From Tomocerus qinae (Eukaryota > Arthropoda > Collembola > Entomobryomorpha > Tomoceridae): 64,000 nt of DNA. Under the pieces are notes generated by a model. That model saw nothing but the letters and a program-made list of their open reading frames with translations, was not told the DNA's origin and searched no databases. Both the position numbers and the translations under genes were made by a program. The stretch lies in contig CM034547.1 of assembly GCA_020055645.1 (NCBI GenBank), positions 49,540,909-49,604,908 on the forward strand, read 5' to 3'. Below, piece after piece: positions 1-14,700 of the stretch (its first letter is position 1; every line of letters starts with the position of its first letter).

Positions 1-3000
1 CTACATAAATTATGGTTTTCATTTTGAAAAATATTGTGAAATCTTAGAATTTACACTGCCTATACATAATTCCCTTTTACAGTATCTCTCTGTAGTTTAC
101 CCATGCTGAAATGCTTTGTTTACATTGCAACAAATGTCCAGTTTACAAATATATACCATTCTACTAATGGATAGCTTAGACCTATCTAAGAAATTCCTGA
201 CTGGATGATCCTAACCCGGAACAATATCTAGTTCTAAACAAAATACATATTAGATACACCTTAGGTTTAAAAGTGATTATGCACCCAATTAACATAATCT
301 GAAAAACTATCTGTATTAATTAATTTTTAATTACCTACTCGTTTTAAATGGGTTGAGTCCAGATGTGTAAAGTAAAGCAAAGGTTGACGAGATAAATATT
401 TACAAAGATTAAGTATAAACACATACATAAATACAATAGAGACTGCTTGTGTTTGCCAAAATATTCATACAAGAGACTTTCTTATGGAGAATTATAAAAG
501 TATAAGCATGAATTCTTACGAGTATCTTAAATTCTCCCAGTTAAAATTAGTAGCGACGATTTCCCTGAAATGTGATTTATCATTAATTGGTTAGATTTCC
601 TTTAGTACTTAAGTGGACTTCCTAAAGTAGTATTTCACTACATGTTTTTAGTTCAGAAAAGTAGTCTTATACCTGTACCACTTCAAATTGGATGCAAACA
701 AAGCATTATAACTTTTACATTAAGTACTATTGTATTATAAATCTAGCCATAAAACTACATTGTACGGTAATGACCACAAATTTCTATTGATTCCCGTGAT
801 TTTTGTATCATATATTAATTGCTTGCTTACGATGTAATTATTTATGTGTGTAATAGTAAGTAGTTACACTCTAATTAAAGAATTTCACGTTATGTATGTT
901 CAACATGCAAACGACAAGCCCACCGGCAGCTACATGATTCTTAGAGTAAGCAAAGGAAACACTATTAGCAATAGTCGTTTGGCTTTATCTACCTTATACT
1001 TATGTTTAGACATTTATACAGAGTGACATAAAAAAGAAGTGTTTTATCTATCCTTGCTGATCTATTAAGTTACAATTAAGTAAAAAAAAATATTTATGTG
1101 TTAATATCATTACAGATAATGCTGTATGCATGTAACTAACTGTTTATTAGCTATCTTCAGTAATGCAGATTTATTATGCCTTTAGCTCTAGTATTATTGA
1201 ATATATATGTTTGACATAATTTAGTCATGTATTTACAATTTCTGTGTAAATGAACTCGATTCTTCTAAAGGTAGATACAATACTACCCTACAGTTACAAT
1301 CTTACAATATCTAGTGTACGAAAATAACTCGTAGATAGAGAACCCTATACCTACTTTAATTTATACTTTGTGTAATCTTCCTGAAATACTACTAAATACT
1401 TTACTACCTACCACTATAACGTTATTGGCATGTCGCGATGCTACGATATAGTTAGTTTTGTATGTGTTTAATGATAAATGCCAAATATGACATGGTTGTT
1501 ATTTGTAAATTGTAAAAAGATAGTTACAGATATTGAATAGTAGACAGATTTGCATTATGCAATCAAATAAACAATCAATTTGAGATATGATAATAGCAAA
1601 AGATTGTTACTAGTGTTATTTGCTAGGACATTAAAGTGTGAGCGTTGTATTTTGTTGCAAATCAATAATCAAGTATGTGTATGTATTTAGATCTTTATCA
1701 TCCAATCTGTTCAGTAAATAATGTAGAGACCCGAAATAATATGCATTGCAGGTATGTTACTTTACAGTTCTTACCACAGATACACTTGTGTACTTAATTT
1801 GAATATGTTATTAAGAGTTACTTAACCATTTATGTACTTGTTGAGAGTGATGTGGTATTATGTAGATAAATTTACTTTATTATTCAATTGCCCATATTAT
1901 AATACTATTAAGTAGGTCAATTAATTACAGGCAGGAGAAGGACAAACGTAAGAACGTATGTATCTAAGACAGTGCGATATGAAGTTGTAATTATCGTAAT
2001 GTATTGTATATGTAACTACTAAAATGTTAATGAACTGTATAGAGCGAAATTCTTCAAGCGTCAAGCGTGATGAACAATCATGAGCTTCCCATCGTTTTCC
2101 ACCCCCAATTACTTAATTAATAATTACAATTACAATACAAAATAGAGAAGTGCATACGTTCATCGTGAACCATGTGAATTCAGCTACAATTTAATTAATT
2201 ACCTAAACCCCCAATTTAAAAGGAAATAAATCAAGTAAATACTACTCGAATCTTTTCATGGAAAAGTCTTTTATTTACACCATTCATCCTCACAATTTCA
2301 TTGGTGTCGCTGGATTTTACTTACTATTTCTTTTTCATTACCGTTTGTCAATTTTACCGAATTGTGAAGCTGTGGACTGTAATATAGCAAAATTATTTAA
2401 ATGTAGGTGAACATAAAGTAGGTTGCCAAATTGTAGCAGTGACATGTATGACAAGTGATAATGACTATGGAAAGACTGCAATGAATAATTGCTGGAAACT
2501 CGGAGACATTGAAAGTTCAAGTTATAAATTGGCAATAGCCAAATCATTTCAAATATTGTGATTTTCATGCAGCAGGATTTGGACATCATCACGGCAAAAT
2601 TGGCTTGTAAGGCTTAATGAATTTGTTAGGGCAATGTACAAGGAGGTAATTAGTTTTCCACGGATGAAGATGAAGGCATAATAAGTACAATCATTCACAT
2701 GCTGGACAACAATTCCATATGGATTGATTATTAAATCAATGCACGAGTACTGAGTGTTAATAATGTATTTTGTTTGCATAATATACATGAAAGGCCTACT
2801 TATCTAAAATACGACAGGCTATGGATGCATAATACATGTAATTATAGTTAGCATATTTTCTTATTGGAAATGGACGATCCATCAATGTTGAGAGACCCAA
2901 TTAATCAAATGGTAAATTGCATGGAAAAATAGTTTCTGGTTGTATCAGAGTGCACACACAAACATAAGTATACAAACATTTTCTTTATTGATGTGAGTAT

Positions 3001-6000
3001 TAGAATGTTGTTTTGAGAGTTGCATGTGGTACGTCATATCTATTTCTGTTTTCTCACGCAACGCTAATTCGCTGGCAAATGTTGCTTAAGATTAATAGTA
3101 AAATCGTTACATATTCCTGTATAGTAGGTAGTAGGCACATAAGATTAGCATAATAACCTTAACCTTGTTGAACCCAAGGACATAAACATGAAGTCACAGT
3201 CAAATTCAGATCTCGCCTTCTGCAGGACTCATACATAGCCATACAAAGTACTTAAATCCGTATAAATGTCTGCTTTATACAGTGTAATGCATCTGCCTCT
3301 TTGTTTTCCTCGTTACTGTCATTCACTTGAGAATATGTAAACTGAACGCGTGGTGATATTGTTTTTTGTGTGTACGTGAAAAAAATAAAGCCTTCTACTG
3401 TTTAGCTTAGGATCACACACACTCAACTTCTCAGTATCTACATAATATTTAATTGCTATGCATAATTTAATTGTTTTCCATTCTGTTGCGCATAAAACTT
3501 TAATAGGCATTCGAAAGCTATGTCTATTTCCATACATGACTATCCTGTTTGCAAGTTGTAATTCCATTGTCAACTGTTTTTTCCAGCTTTGCAACGAGTA
3601 CCGGCACTGGTGTTGTGGCACATACAAAAATAGACAAAACTTTCGCTTAATGTCGTTGGCATGAGTGAACATAGGAACTATTTCTGTCAGCGCACATATG
3701 TCAGACTAGTTAGTGCATTTGGCATGCAGTTGAGAATTGACTTCTCTCGGGTTTGCACTTGGAAAGGAAATAGGTGTGGCCCAGTTAGCTTATATAGAAG
3801 AATGAAATAATGCAGAAAATATTGTAGGTTATGGAGTGCAATTTACTTTTGCACAAATGCCACATTGCTACTTTAGGCCTAATAGCACCATAGAGTTTAG
3901 AATACCTTTTTTGTTGGATTGCATACACAAAGCCTTTTCGCTCAATGAAAATGCATGCGAACTTTTAATCAACTAAATTGCACATCACATCAAATGCCTT
4001 TATAAATGTGGAACATAAGTCTACGATAAGGTACATCATTTATACAAACTTGGTTCACAAGCCAAGTTTTGATTTTTATCATCTGAGCCTGAGATCATCT
4101 TCAGGTAATCCGTTGATGCACGTCGAAAGTGCACTTCTAACACCCACTCCAGGAGATTGTTTGACTCAAGGCGGATTTCTCATATAATTTTCACCGAGGA
4201 ATGAAAAAATGCACCTGCCTGATTACAAGTAAAATATACTCTTGAGGACTTTTAGCCTAGCATCTTGCAAGATTTAACTCAAGAAATGTAGTCAGTGAGG
4301 CAGGTTCTCAATCTTGGTGCTAAATGTACTACAAGAATACAACTTTTCACTAGGTATGGCACATTGTGTGCTATGATATATTTAGTATCAAGGGATAATG
4401 TGCCGTCCACTGATGATAAGGGAAGAACTGTGGCGTGCAAACAAGTTTTTCTTGCAAAGTCCAATAATTTTTCTTTTCATTAAGTTCCAGCCACGACGTG
4501 GAAAAAATGGAAAACAACTTTTTGCCCAGAGGATACCACTAAAACTTCTACTCATAATGGAATCCGTGATTACGTGGGATACCAAGATACTTACTTAGGT
4601 GTGTATTTTGCGGAAAGAGTAAACGAACCACACAATACCAACTATCGCTATACACATTGAGTATCCATATAGCGCAAAATAAATTCTTCAGCCACTCCAA
4701 ACTTATTCATTCAATTTTCAACCCTATATCAACCTTACCTTACCTAGTTGTATTAATATTCCTGCAAGTCTGATAGTGAAGATTCGCTATACTATATACG
4801 AAACAATAAATAGTAGGATGATAGGGTTACTGATATTACAACAAAAATCTATCTCTACTGTCTACCAGGATTTTTGCATACTGATTTAATACGTCATGAG
4901 TCTGTATATTATAGTCTGTACATTATCATATGTGGCATTGCAATTTTGTTTCGATTCCGATAGAACCTTGTTGCAGTACACATAAAAGAATTGGGCAAGC
5001 TAATGTTATACTAGCTTATGTTTTGTATATTCTTTATAAATTCTTCCCTGAATTCTTCTCCATAGTATTTATCAGTAAATGTAAACCATGTTCTTCTAAC
5101 TATAACATCTACAAACTCTTATTGTAGAAACTTTTGTTTATTCATAGCCATATATAGTGATGAAACACTTAGCATTTTTAATTATACCAAATGTTTGATT
5201 TCCATGTTTCAAATTTCGTCTCTTCGTCTTAGTGAATAAAGGGTCATCTGTTCACATGTTCTAAGATTTTTCATTATATTCTTCAGGATTAGCATACATT
5301 GAATCTTTGTATCATAGATGGAATTGCAAATATCATCTCATTTTTCAGATCACATCAGCACTTGCATTTACAAGCATTGCATATCAATAATATTGTTTTA
5401 TCCAGTTATAATAATTGATGCAGTTTTGAAGCTTATGTTTTTTAATGATTAAAATAATAATATTGAACTTGTGACACCTATTTTAGAAAACATCCAGCTT
5501 TGTTTCAAGGTTTTCGCTCGAAATCTTTGTGATAATAAAATTATCAAATAGTTTTTTTTATTACATTACGAAAATAGAGATTCAGTATGTGAAAATAGTT
5601 GATATAGGAGCTAGTATAAATGCCAAAGTTTCGTATATTGACTGAAACAATTTGTAGAAAGAGTGTGGAGATGCCGATGCTCATACATAAAGGTAAGATT
5701 GTAGTATGGAACATAGAGAACACATAGTAAAGGAGAGTGTGTAGGTACGAAGCCGGGTCTGCCTTGAGGAGTGAACTGAAGTGATGATCTTGCTCAGACG
5801 GAGTGAGTTCAAGAATGCTTTGTACATGGAGGAGTACTCTAGAGATTCAAGACTGGAGGAGTAGACGAGATAAAGGACTGCGACTGTAGCTGGATGGAAA
5901 TATTGTGGAGCAGTTGGTAATAGAATATCTGGTAGAAATACCTCTGACTATGACTACCTATGTCACGAGAAAAGTCTAAGGAATGAATTGTAGTCCGTGT

Positions 6001-8000
6001 ACAAATAGATTCTTGCCATTATTATTCCATTTCACCAGTCTGTCCGTATAAGGTTTGTCTTAGTATATGCTATCTTAAAGAAAGACTCAATCTTAATTTC
6101 GCTCATGGCGATACTAATGCAATGGGTACCAAAAGAGCCACGGTACCAGATCAGAAACTCATGCAGTCTTGTCTGGAAGAGAGTAGGGAGTAGCGACCTT
6201 GTACACATGTTCTGTTGCAAGGCAGGCAGGCAGGCAACGAGGCATATAAGGTTCAAACCTATCCCCATGTATATTTTGTGCGAAAAAAACGACGACTGCG
6301 AGTTGGAGGAGAGTGGCTGGTGGCCTGGCTGGGTTCCGTTTCTAACATCTGATGCTCAGTTCTGTTTGCTCTTCCTTCCTCTCCCTCTACACTGCAAGAA
6401 TCGGATTCAGACATTTCTCTATGCATTCCTTATTGAGTGTGTTGTTCCAGACTACTCCAGTACTCCAGTGAGCAAGGTTGAGTGGAATTCAGTTGTGATA
6501 CGGACAGATAGGAAGTGAGTGACTACTCCTCACTCACCCGGCTTCATCTTTTCTAGTGGAGACAGACACACCAGACATACACGAAAGTTGATTGCATTAC
6601 ATTAGACTGTAGTGACTGTCAGTGTGTGTGTGAGTGGAGCATCAAACGAGCCCTACACATGCACCCTGTACAATTATACTATAGACTTACATACGTAGAT
6701 TTCTTTTGCATCCGTATCTTTATGTGAATTTCTTCTGGAGTCTTATTAGCCATTTCAACTTCTCACGGCCTTCCCCTTCCATACTAGCTAAAAGTACAGC
6801 TGGAACTAACTAAACCGCATAGTAAACATGCAGCAGAGATACACAGGGACTGGGTGTGAGTGTGATGTTTCCGAACATCTTACTCCCTCCTCTTTCGCAT
6901 ACATTTAGATTTATACAGTGATACACACACATATACACTATCTCTATACTCTACCATCTCCCTCTTTACTGCTCCAGCCGTCTGTTTTATTACTCCATTC
7001 TCCTTAATACCTTCTAAGGTTCACTTCATTTTCTATCATATCACCTGCACACATCCACCGCCACTACACACACTCAAACCACTGCACTATTTTTTGCACA
7101 ATTACATATTTTCAAACCAAGAGCCAGTACATACCCTACATTTTCTCTAGTATTTGTGGTTAAAATACTAAGTACAAATTGCATTGCACATTCCACAGAA
7201 TCTACACCTACACATAATACTGCCACATTCAAATACATAACTACCGACTACTATTAGCATCATCACAACCTCAACAATTCCATTGAACAGTGTAAGCTAA
7301 CTCTTTCAAATTGCAAATACATTTTGATTTTAAAGCCTCTCCTACCAATTCATCCAATTCTTCCTCCTCTCCTCTCTGTACAACTTGCACTTTTCATAGC
7401 ATTAGCATACCACTCTAGACTACTCTATGCGCAATGTGATTACACCACACAAAGTCACATTCCCAAATCTAAACTAGAAATATCCTTCCTTTATAACCTT
7501 CTTACAATTTCCTTGCGCTTTATGCATTCCCTAAAACATTGCGACTGTTTTCTGTTTCCAATAAACCAATTTTAGCATTTTCTCCTTCAATTGCCTGCGA
7601 ATAGTTTGCTAATAATCTTTACTTTTCCAACAGGAAATAAATTTTTGTCGATTTAATTATTGTAGCTACCATTCTCGTTCGATATTTCGTAGTCCAAGTG
7701 TAAAATTGCATTAAATCTTAAATTACAGATTGTTGTTTTGCATGTCTGTATGGCAATTGCGTATCACACAGGACAAATTAAAAGCATTTGCATATTCTGT
7801 TGACAATCTCAATTACTAGTCATTACTCCAATTACACAATCTGAACAAGATAAGATTTCTCTAAAGAACCATTCTGAATGAGAATCCTGTTTGATGTTGA
7901 CTGGACTTGAGAAACTTTAGTTTGTAATACATATTATTATACTAAGAGTGTATTTCTCAATGTCGGTTGCCCCTTACAAGGATAATGGTCTAGGCTACTC
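1..8000. other. Gene-poor upstream region, no supported gene
   Basis: I see no convincing gene here. Open frames are short, lack recognisable domains and do not chain through phase-matched splice sites. The first 5.6 kb is plain AT-rich sequence. From about 5.7 to 7.6 kb the base composition changes: purine-rich and G-richer on the + strand at 5.7-5.95 kb, then pyrimidine-rich at 6.75-7.6 kb. A small GGCA tandem lies near 6,221. Because the phospholipase start codon lies downstream at 8,709, part of this may be its promoter or untranslated leader; that is inference. Confidence 0.5.
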
Positions 8001-8708
8001 TTACGTGTTGTGCAATTATGTTACTTTGTGACAAACATGTGCTAATCCTTAACAAACGTTGATATGCATAGTCAGTCTTGTCTTAGTAAGCGTATGTAAA
8101 ATGGTATGTCTATCTTTATTGTTTTCTACTTAGTGTGACAGAGCTTAATTTACCTAATAAAATCCTTTCCAGCACTCGAGAGAAGACTCATGCAGATGAC
8201 ACAAGAAGACTGAGACAAGTGCGCTCTTGTGGTTCTCTTTATTTGATTTGCATTGCTTCACACTTATTATTCTCCTGCAGTCAATAAGTTTCTTTCTGCA
8301 CTTGGCAAGCAGGACTGATCAACTCCACAGATCCATGCTGTGTGTTCTCGCAGTGTGAGTGCGGACAGAGTCAGTCAGACGAAGATAGAAAAGAACATCG
8401 CATCAGTCAGTGCCAAAGTGCCAACGCAACGTGTTGATTCTCTTGTTCGCAATCCTTCTGCATCTTCTATTTACAACTACACATGCTGAATAAATAGCTT
8501 CACAAGGATCAGCCCAACTTTTATTGTGAGTTACTCGAGTTATGTCATACTCTCTGTAAATCATCAACAGTAGTAGAAACCTGTGCTTTACAGTTATAAA
8601 TCATCGTTAACTACTCCATGCACTGCAATTAGGTGCTAAATACTTTTATCTGATAAAGTTGCTACTCATTCTTCATTGTGCAAAGTAATTCCTACTCGTG
8701 CTCCAAAA

Positions 8709-11700
8709 ATGTCGTCCTTACAAATCGTCGATGGCACCGGTAAGCGTTTTTGCATTGATTAAACACTTTTCCTCGTTAGGACTCTCTTTTTGTTAACCGC
8801 AAAATGCATTTTATCGTACACAACTTAACTTGTAACCTACTAACTCCTATTACTTATGTAATAAAGTGTAGATCGAAATAACGGTGCCATCATGATTACG
8901 TTTATAAGCACAGTATTATATTTGCAAATGATGTAAATACATGTAATACATATGCAGATAGTGTCAATCTGATATTGAAAAACTGTTGGAAAAAAGTAAT
9001 AATATGGTTTGTGTATACAGTACATGAAAATCATCATTTAAAAAATTGAGCATAATGCATAATCATTCATTTGCGGAGGTCCATGGTTAGTAGTTTTCTG
9101 CGGTCAAGCCAAAGCGAAGTCTTAGTAGCATGGTTAGCATTTTATAATTATAGTATTTGTTTCTTTTGCACGTGTTAATGGAAACTTAATCATTATAATT
9201 GTAAGTAACTCTGCAAAGAGTACTCAATCGCGTTTTGTTGTGTTTATATTACTAGTCTTCAGAGGCTTTGCTACCAAATACAAAATTATAGGTTGAGTTA
9301 AAACTATTAATTTACAATATACACAGATCGTACTTTGTCCTTTATGATGAAATTCAAGATACAACTTACATCAAAAAACAAGTGTATTAAAAGTACTTAA
9401 ATGTGGCTAGTGTATATAAACATAAATAACAATATGCCACAGCATCTGGTTATTGTTTTTGCGGAGCGTAAGGCTGAACTTGAAATATTTGTTTTTGTGT
9501 CGACTACGTATTTGTTTTTTCATGGGGTAAAAACGTTAAGCAGCCCATTTTTGAGTTTGAGCTGCTTAGTAAAGTATGAATCTGACAGTAAATGGAGTTC
9601 AATCGTTGACGGATCGTTATTACTTAGTTTATAAAGTTGAATGAAAGCAGATGAAGGTTGGATATAGAAGGGGGGATCCAGAAATCGATTTTTTGCCAAT
9701 TTGAGGCATTTGGGAAAAGGCCTGAAGATGTTCGGGCGTATGGACAAATCTACTTTTCCACTTTACGAGGCACAGAGATTGAAATAAAGATAAGCTATCC
9801 GGCCGAATTCTTTATTACAGTAAGAAACGTAGTTTTATCATGTATGTAACATGTTGAAAGAAAGGGCTGGGCATAAATACTATTAGGGAAAAGATCAAAT
9901 AAAGATTTATAGAACAAATGGATTTTACTTGTGTTTGACATATCCGATAAACTCGAGTTTACTTTCTAGTGATCTTACTTGAGGAGCTATCTCTTCTACT
10001 TGACAAGATTTACGAGTGCGTACTATCTACACTCAAAATCAAAATTATGATTCTGTCCTAAGTTCCTGCTACGACTTCCAGTCTGATTTTCGTAATCTGA
10101 TTAGGAATTTCTATTTCAAGACGGAATAATTCTCCATTTATATTTCTAGACATTTTATACAAAATGAATAAGTAGATTAATCTATCGATAAATATAAGTG
10201 GCCCAGTGTTTTATTTGTCGTAAATCACGCAAAACTAACAAATGTTATTGTGCTATACATGCCTCACTAAACGGATTTCACTTTTATAGACTCTGCTCCA
10301 TCCATGAAGAATGTACATCACATTTACTTATAATATGGCAAAATACCTCACCAACTCTCTACCCGAACGGGTAACACTGCTATTACTTACGTGTCTGTTC
10401 CACATCTAATAAATTATCGATCTCATAAGACAACTTCTGAAATATGTTACGAAAATGAATTTTCTTGCTGCATTATCTATCCTACTATCTGTACCCCTTG
10501 CATTTTTCTTGCAGACCATGACGTAGGTCAGCGCTTACTTTATATATCTCCTATGCTATCTGACGTTTGACACATATACCTATGGTCAGTATTAATTTCC
10601 CTTAATTGCACGTTTGCTTTTTTATCCATTTGGACATAATATGATTTCCTTGACTTTATCGATAATATTTTTGCATTGACTTTGATAGAACGAAGAAAAT
10701 GTCCTGCCTGACAATTTTAGGACGCTTGAACAAGTACTTAGTAGTTTTGACATGTGAAAGACAGTTGCACAAAGTATTTGGCAGTAAGCCACACAATCCA
10801 CCTCCTTTTTTGGATTCGTAATCCGTAGCATTTAAAAAACAATAACGACTTTAACGATTATAGCGCATGGTAGTATAAGGATATGAATTCTTGGTTATCG
10901 TAAACCGATTATAAATCTCTAATATGCAGCCTAGCAATTTTGGTCATCGATTTTGCTGCAAGTGGAGCAATGAACTTAATTTCCTATTAAAAGCTTTGAT
11001 ACAATTATGCATAATAATTTACTGTAGACTCAGAGCCATATAATTACGGAGTACTTAATGTCATAATTTAGTATTCATTGAGCCAGTTGTGATGTGAAAA
11101 TTAGAAAATAATCCTATTAAAAACATTAGACAGTAGATGTAGTTAACTGGAAAAGTGGAGCACAGTAATTTGCTGTTAATAGTCCTAGTAAGTCAAAATA
11201 GAACTAGGATTTGTAAGCGATTATGAAAGGATTCACATCACGTCATGCAAATGCCGAGTGCTGTGGTTTTCCTGGAATCTCACTTCCAGCCTACAGCTTT
11301 GTTAATGAATTGTAGAATACTATAAGCCTACCTCATCCAAGATCATTCTACACTTTCGAAAGCTACCTAAAGTTTTGATTACGCGATTTTGAAACTAATT
11401 ATGGCTTTTAATTGAGTCACATTATTGGATCTATTCTTCGTAATTTGGGAATCATTTTGACGTAAATGTAGGTAAACACGTTCCAGATGCATGCAAATAA
11501 TGGTGTATAGTTTATCCTACTCAGTTTATACACTATTTACGTCGTCCTACTCCAATAACTACTTATCTCATATAAATATTCCTGTATGCTAAATACTGAT
11601 AACTAAAGCTGTACGCACCTCACTGATGATAGTGACATCATTGTCTAGCATGAGAGCATTCTTAAATTCATAGAAACATTAGTATATATAGTAAGTTTAT

Positions 11701-14700
11701 GTAGATAGAGAAACTAGACTACAAAAACACTAAACATATAGAATCAATCAATATACACTGATACCAAAGCTTTGCACATCAAATGTAATCTGATGATATT
11801 CTTTTACTAACACGGTTTCCATAATAGATAGTGATGCCACGTTCGTATTATGTTTATACAAATAGGTATGAATGAGTTATAATAAATGTCAAATCCAAGG
11901 GTTCAGATAAGAGCTTATTGCTTTTTGACCTGTATCATATTACCATATCACTATACGTAGCTCGTTTTATCTCATATGGAGTGCATTAAAGGTCCAATTT
12001 CCGTTCTGCGAAGCAAACAAATAACTTTACTAAACCCAGTCGTATTTCTTATAAATAGTGATTACACATGTAGAAATTTCTATTCAAATGCTGCAGGCTT
12101 GGAAAGGAAGGCTTTAATGTGATGACTAATCCTGTCGATAAGAAATGACGTAATCAAAAAATGGGAAATAAACAACAGACACAGTCACCTCGTACACCAT
12201 TACTGGATTTTACCGATGCCGAATGACTTGTTTGCTCATACATGATTTAAAACTAAATCACATTGGAAGTACTAAATAGCAAGCACACTATGTTGAAATG
12301 GTTTATCAAACCAATGTTAGTGTTTTTCTATTTACCAAAACGGTGTTTTTTAATTTAACATTTTATACATTACACACGTACATTTTGCCACGGATTCTTT
12401 TGCTTTATCTTTGATGCTTTTGCTTTGATGATTTAAATGATTTAAAATCCTTAAAGATTGTCATCATCAGATATGCAGCATGTTATGTAAATGAAATACT
12501 GTAAACCAAGTTATTTCAATCTGTCTGAATTTGGTATTCCAATTTAGCATGCTTGGTGCTTATTAGTGTTAACTTGTACGGAAAATATGAATAATAAACA
12601 ATAAAGTTGTCCCTGCATGTATTGAGACAATAGAGCGTTTATCAAGGGATTCAGTAGTTAGAAGAGGCAGTGGTTACTCAATTGTAAACCTCAAGCGATG
12701 TTGCTATTAAAACAGTCGTAAATTATTAAGCAATTACCTTCAAGAAGTTAGAAATGAGACTGAGGCTATATAGACCTTCTGTAGTGCTAAGACCTAGAAA
12801 TGTTTGTATTTACATGTAAGCAAAATCCTCACTTCGTGCATGTAATGCATTACGTGGAATTCTGTGCAATAGTCTGTTGCTATATATATAACTTTGGTAA
12901 TGTGACAACTTGAGCGTAACCTAACGCATGTCTTGATCAAAATTGCCACTCCAATATAAAGCAAAGTTTAAGTTGCTCTTGTAACTTGACTATGGCAAAC
13001 TGGGAAAGCGGTAATGGAATATTGATCAATTTCCCTCCAGAGTAGTGCTCTTTGAATGTGTTCTGCAATAATATTAAAGTTGTCTAGACCAAACTTCTGT
13101 TTACTTGCCTACCAACTCTTTTCACTCTCTGCCATAGTTGCCTTCAAACTCCCACTGGTTCCCTTCAAACAATTTCTATGATAGCATTCTTCATAGAGAT
13201 GTAGAAAATGTGCAAGATCATAGGAATTGCACTATGCGATATCGAAAATATCACGTGGCGGAAACCAAAAGTTCCGAAGAAATTGAAAATTTCAGTTTCA
13301 CAAAAAAGGGGAACTTGAAAACAAATTAATGATCCTTAATGAATGGGGAGTAGATTCCTGGGTACTTTCATCTAGCCAACTCTCTTTCTCTCTCCACCAT
13401 AAAAGTAGTTCGTGCCATTAAAACTCCAACAAAAGTTACACCACGGACCTTCAATTTCACTCCCGCATCAGCCCAGAAATTAAATTTCCATCCAATCTAA
13501 TAGACCTCACGTGCGTCGAGTTGCAAGTGCAAAGTACACCTAGAACCTAAGGTTAACATTATTGATCAACTGCTTTCTCTTTCCTCTCTCTATTGTAATC
13601 ACATCAAACGTCGAAAAAAATTTACTGTAATATCTCTAACATCTTTTGCTACATTACTTTTATTATATTACACATTAGTCGCACAGTCAGTAGTTTTATC
13701 AAAAAGGATATACTAAAATAGACTATTGACACAAGAGCTTTGAAATTCATTACAAAATAATACTGTTTACCCCATGCAGAATTCATAGACAGTAGACACA
13801 CAGTGTTAATTTTAATCTAATACATAAACGGAAGCGTCTAATAAACGAGAAAATATTAATCTAACCTAACTACATATATACATAATCCAATTTTACCTAA
13901 CCTATCCTACTGCCACTAAACTTAACTATACACCCTTTCTCGCCACAAAAAGAAATTCTGAACTTCTGGACTACACCACATAAACCAATGCAAATATATA
14001 ATTTGTAGCGCCTTTTGGTACATTTTTAACTTTTAATGAGTTTTTCCACTAACTCGAAATACTTGTTACTTTTCTCTCAATTCGGGTTTGTATTTCTGTT
14101 TCCTCTGTGGCTCTACTAAACTCTAGTTCCAGAATTCTAAATACTTTCGCCTCTCAACCGTCGGTTCCATAGTTCAAATCTTATCTCGGAGTACTTTACA
14201 GACTGAGCTAGTTATGCAAGTTCTGGGCAAAGCTTGAACTTGCTAATGATGAAAAGATATTTCGTATTTTACAGCCCGCGCGTGTCTTACTTACGCTCGT
14301 TAGAAATAGAGCAGAAAAGGTCGTTTTAAATGCGTTTGCAGTTAGCACCCTCAATCTCCAGAAGTGAACTGTGATTATGGCACGTCCTACTGGCAAATGC
14401 ATATTGTCAAGTCACAACGTATGCATTTTGAAGATTCTACGCTCATTAGAGAAGTCTATGCATGTATAGCATTTCCCAGAATGTTTTAAATCTGAAATCT
14501 TATCTAGGCCATTACAAAGTAATCAGGAAATAGGTCATTCCAATTTTACATGCCAAGCATTCCTACTCCTGCTATCTACTGCGTTGTAATTTTAGTGTTT
14601 ATAAATTGTTTCACATTTCTCCAGTGAGTACCTACAGTTTCTCACTCAATCATTAAAAGCGGCTCCAGCTTTTACACGCAGATTAGTTTTCGTCTCCCAT

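Noticed and set aside
3319..3672. 117-codon minus-strand open frame with a 68-codon + strand frame opposite
   Set aside because: No family resemblance, no splice context and both strands open, as expected by chance.
6221..6260. Sequence resembling a tRNA B box (GGTTCAAACCT)
   Set aside because: No matching A box or cloverleaf arms upstream; it follows a GGCA tandem.
6105..6518. 137-codon open frame upstream of the phospholipase gene
   Set aside because: No recognisable domain, mixed low-complexity composition and no phase-matched partner exon; more likely chance openness in a GC-richer patch.
8360..8410. Two TCAGTC motifs resembling arthropod initiator elements upstream of the first phospholipase exon
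   Set aside because: Suggestive in position, but no downstream promoter element at the right spacing; the hexamer is common by chance.
13100..13600. Recurring CAACT plus pyrimidine-tract motifs (near 13,113, 13,377 and 13,567)
   Set aside because: Copies are imperfect, irregularly spaced and explained by CT-rich composition.
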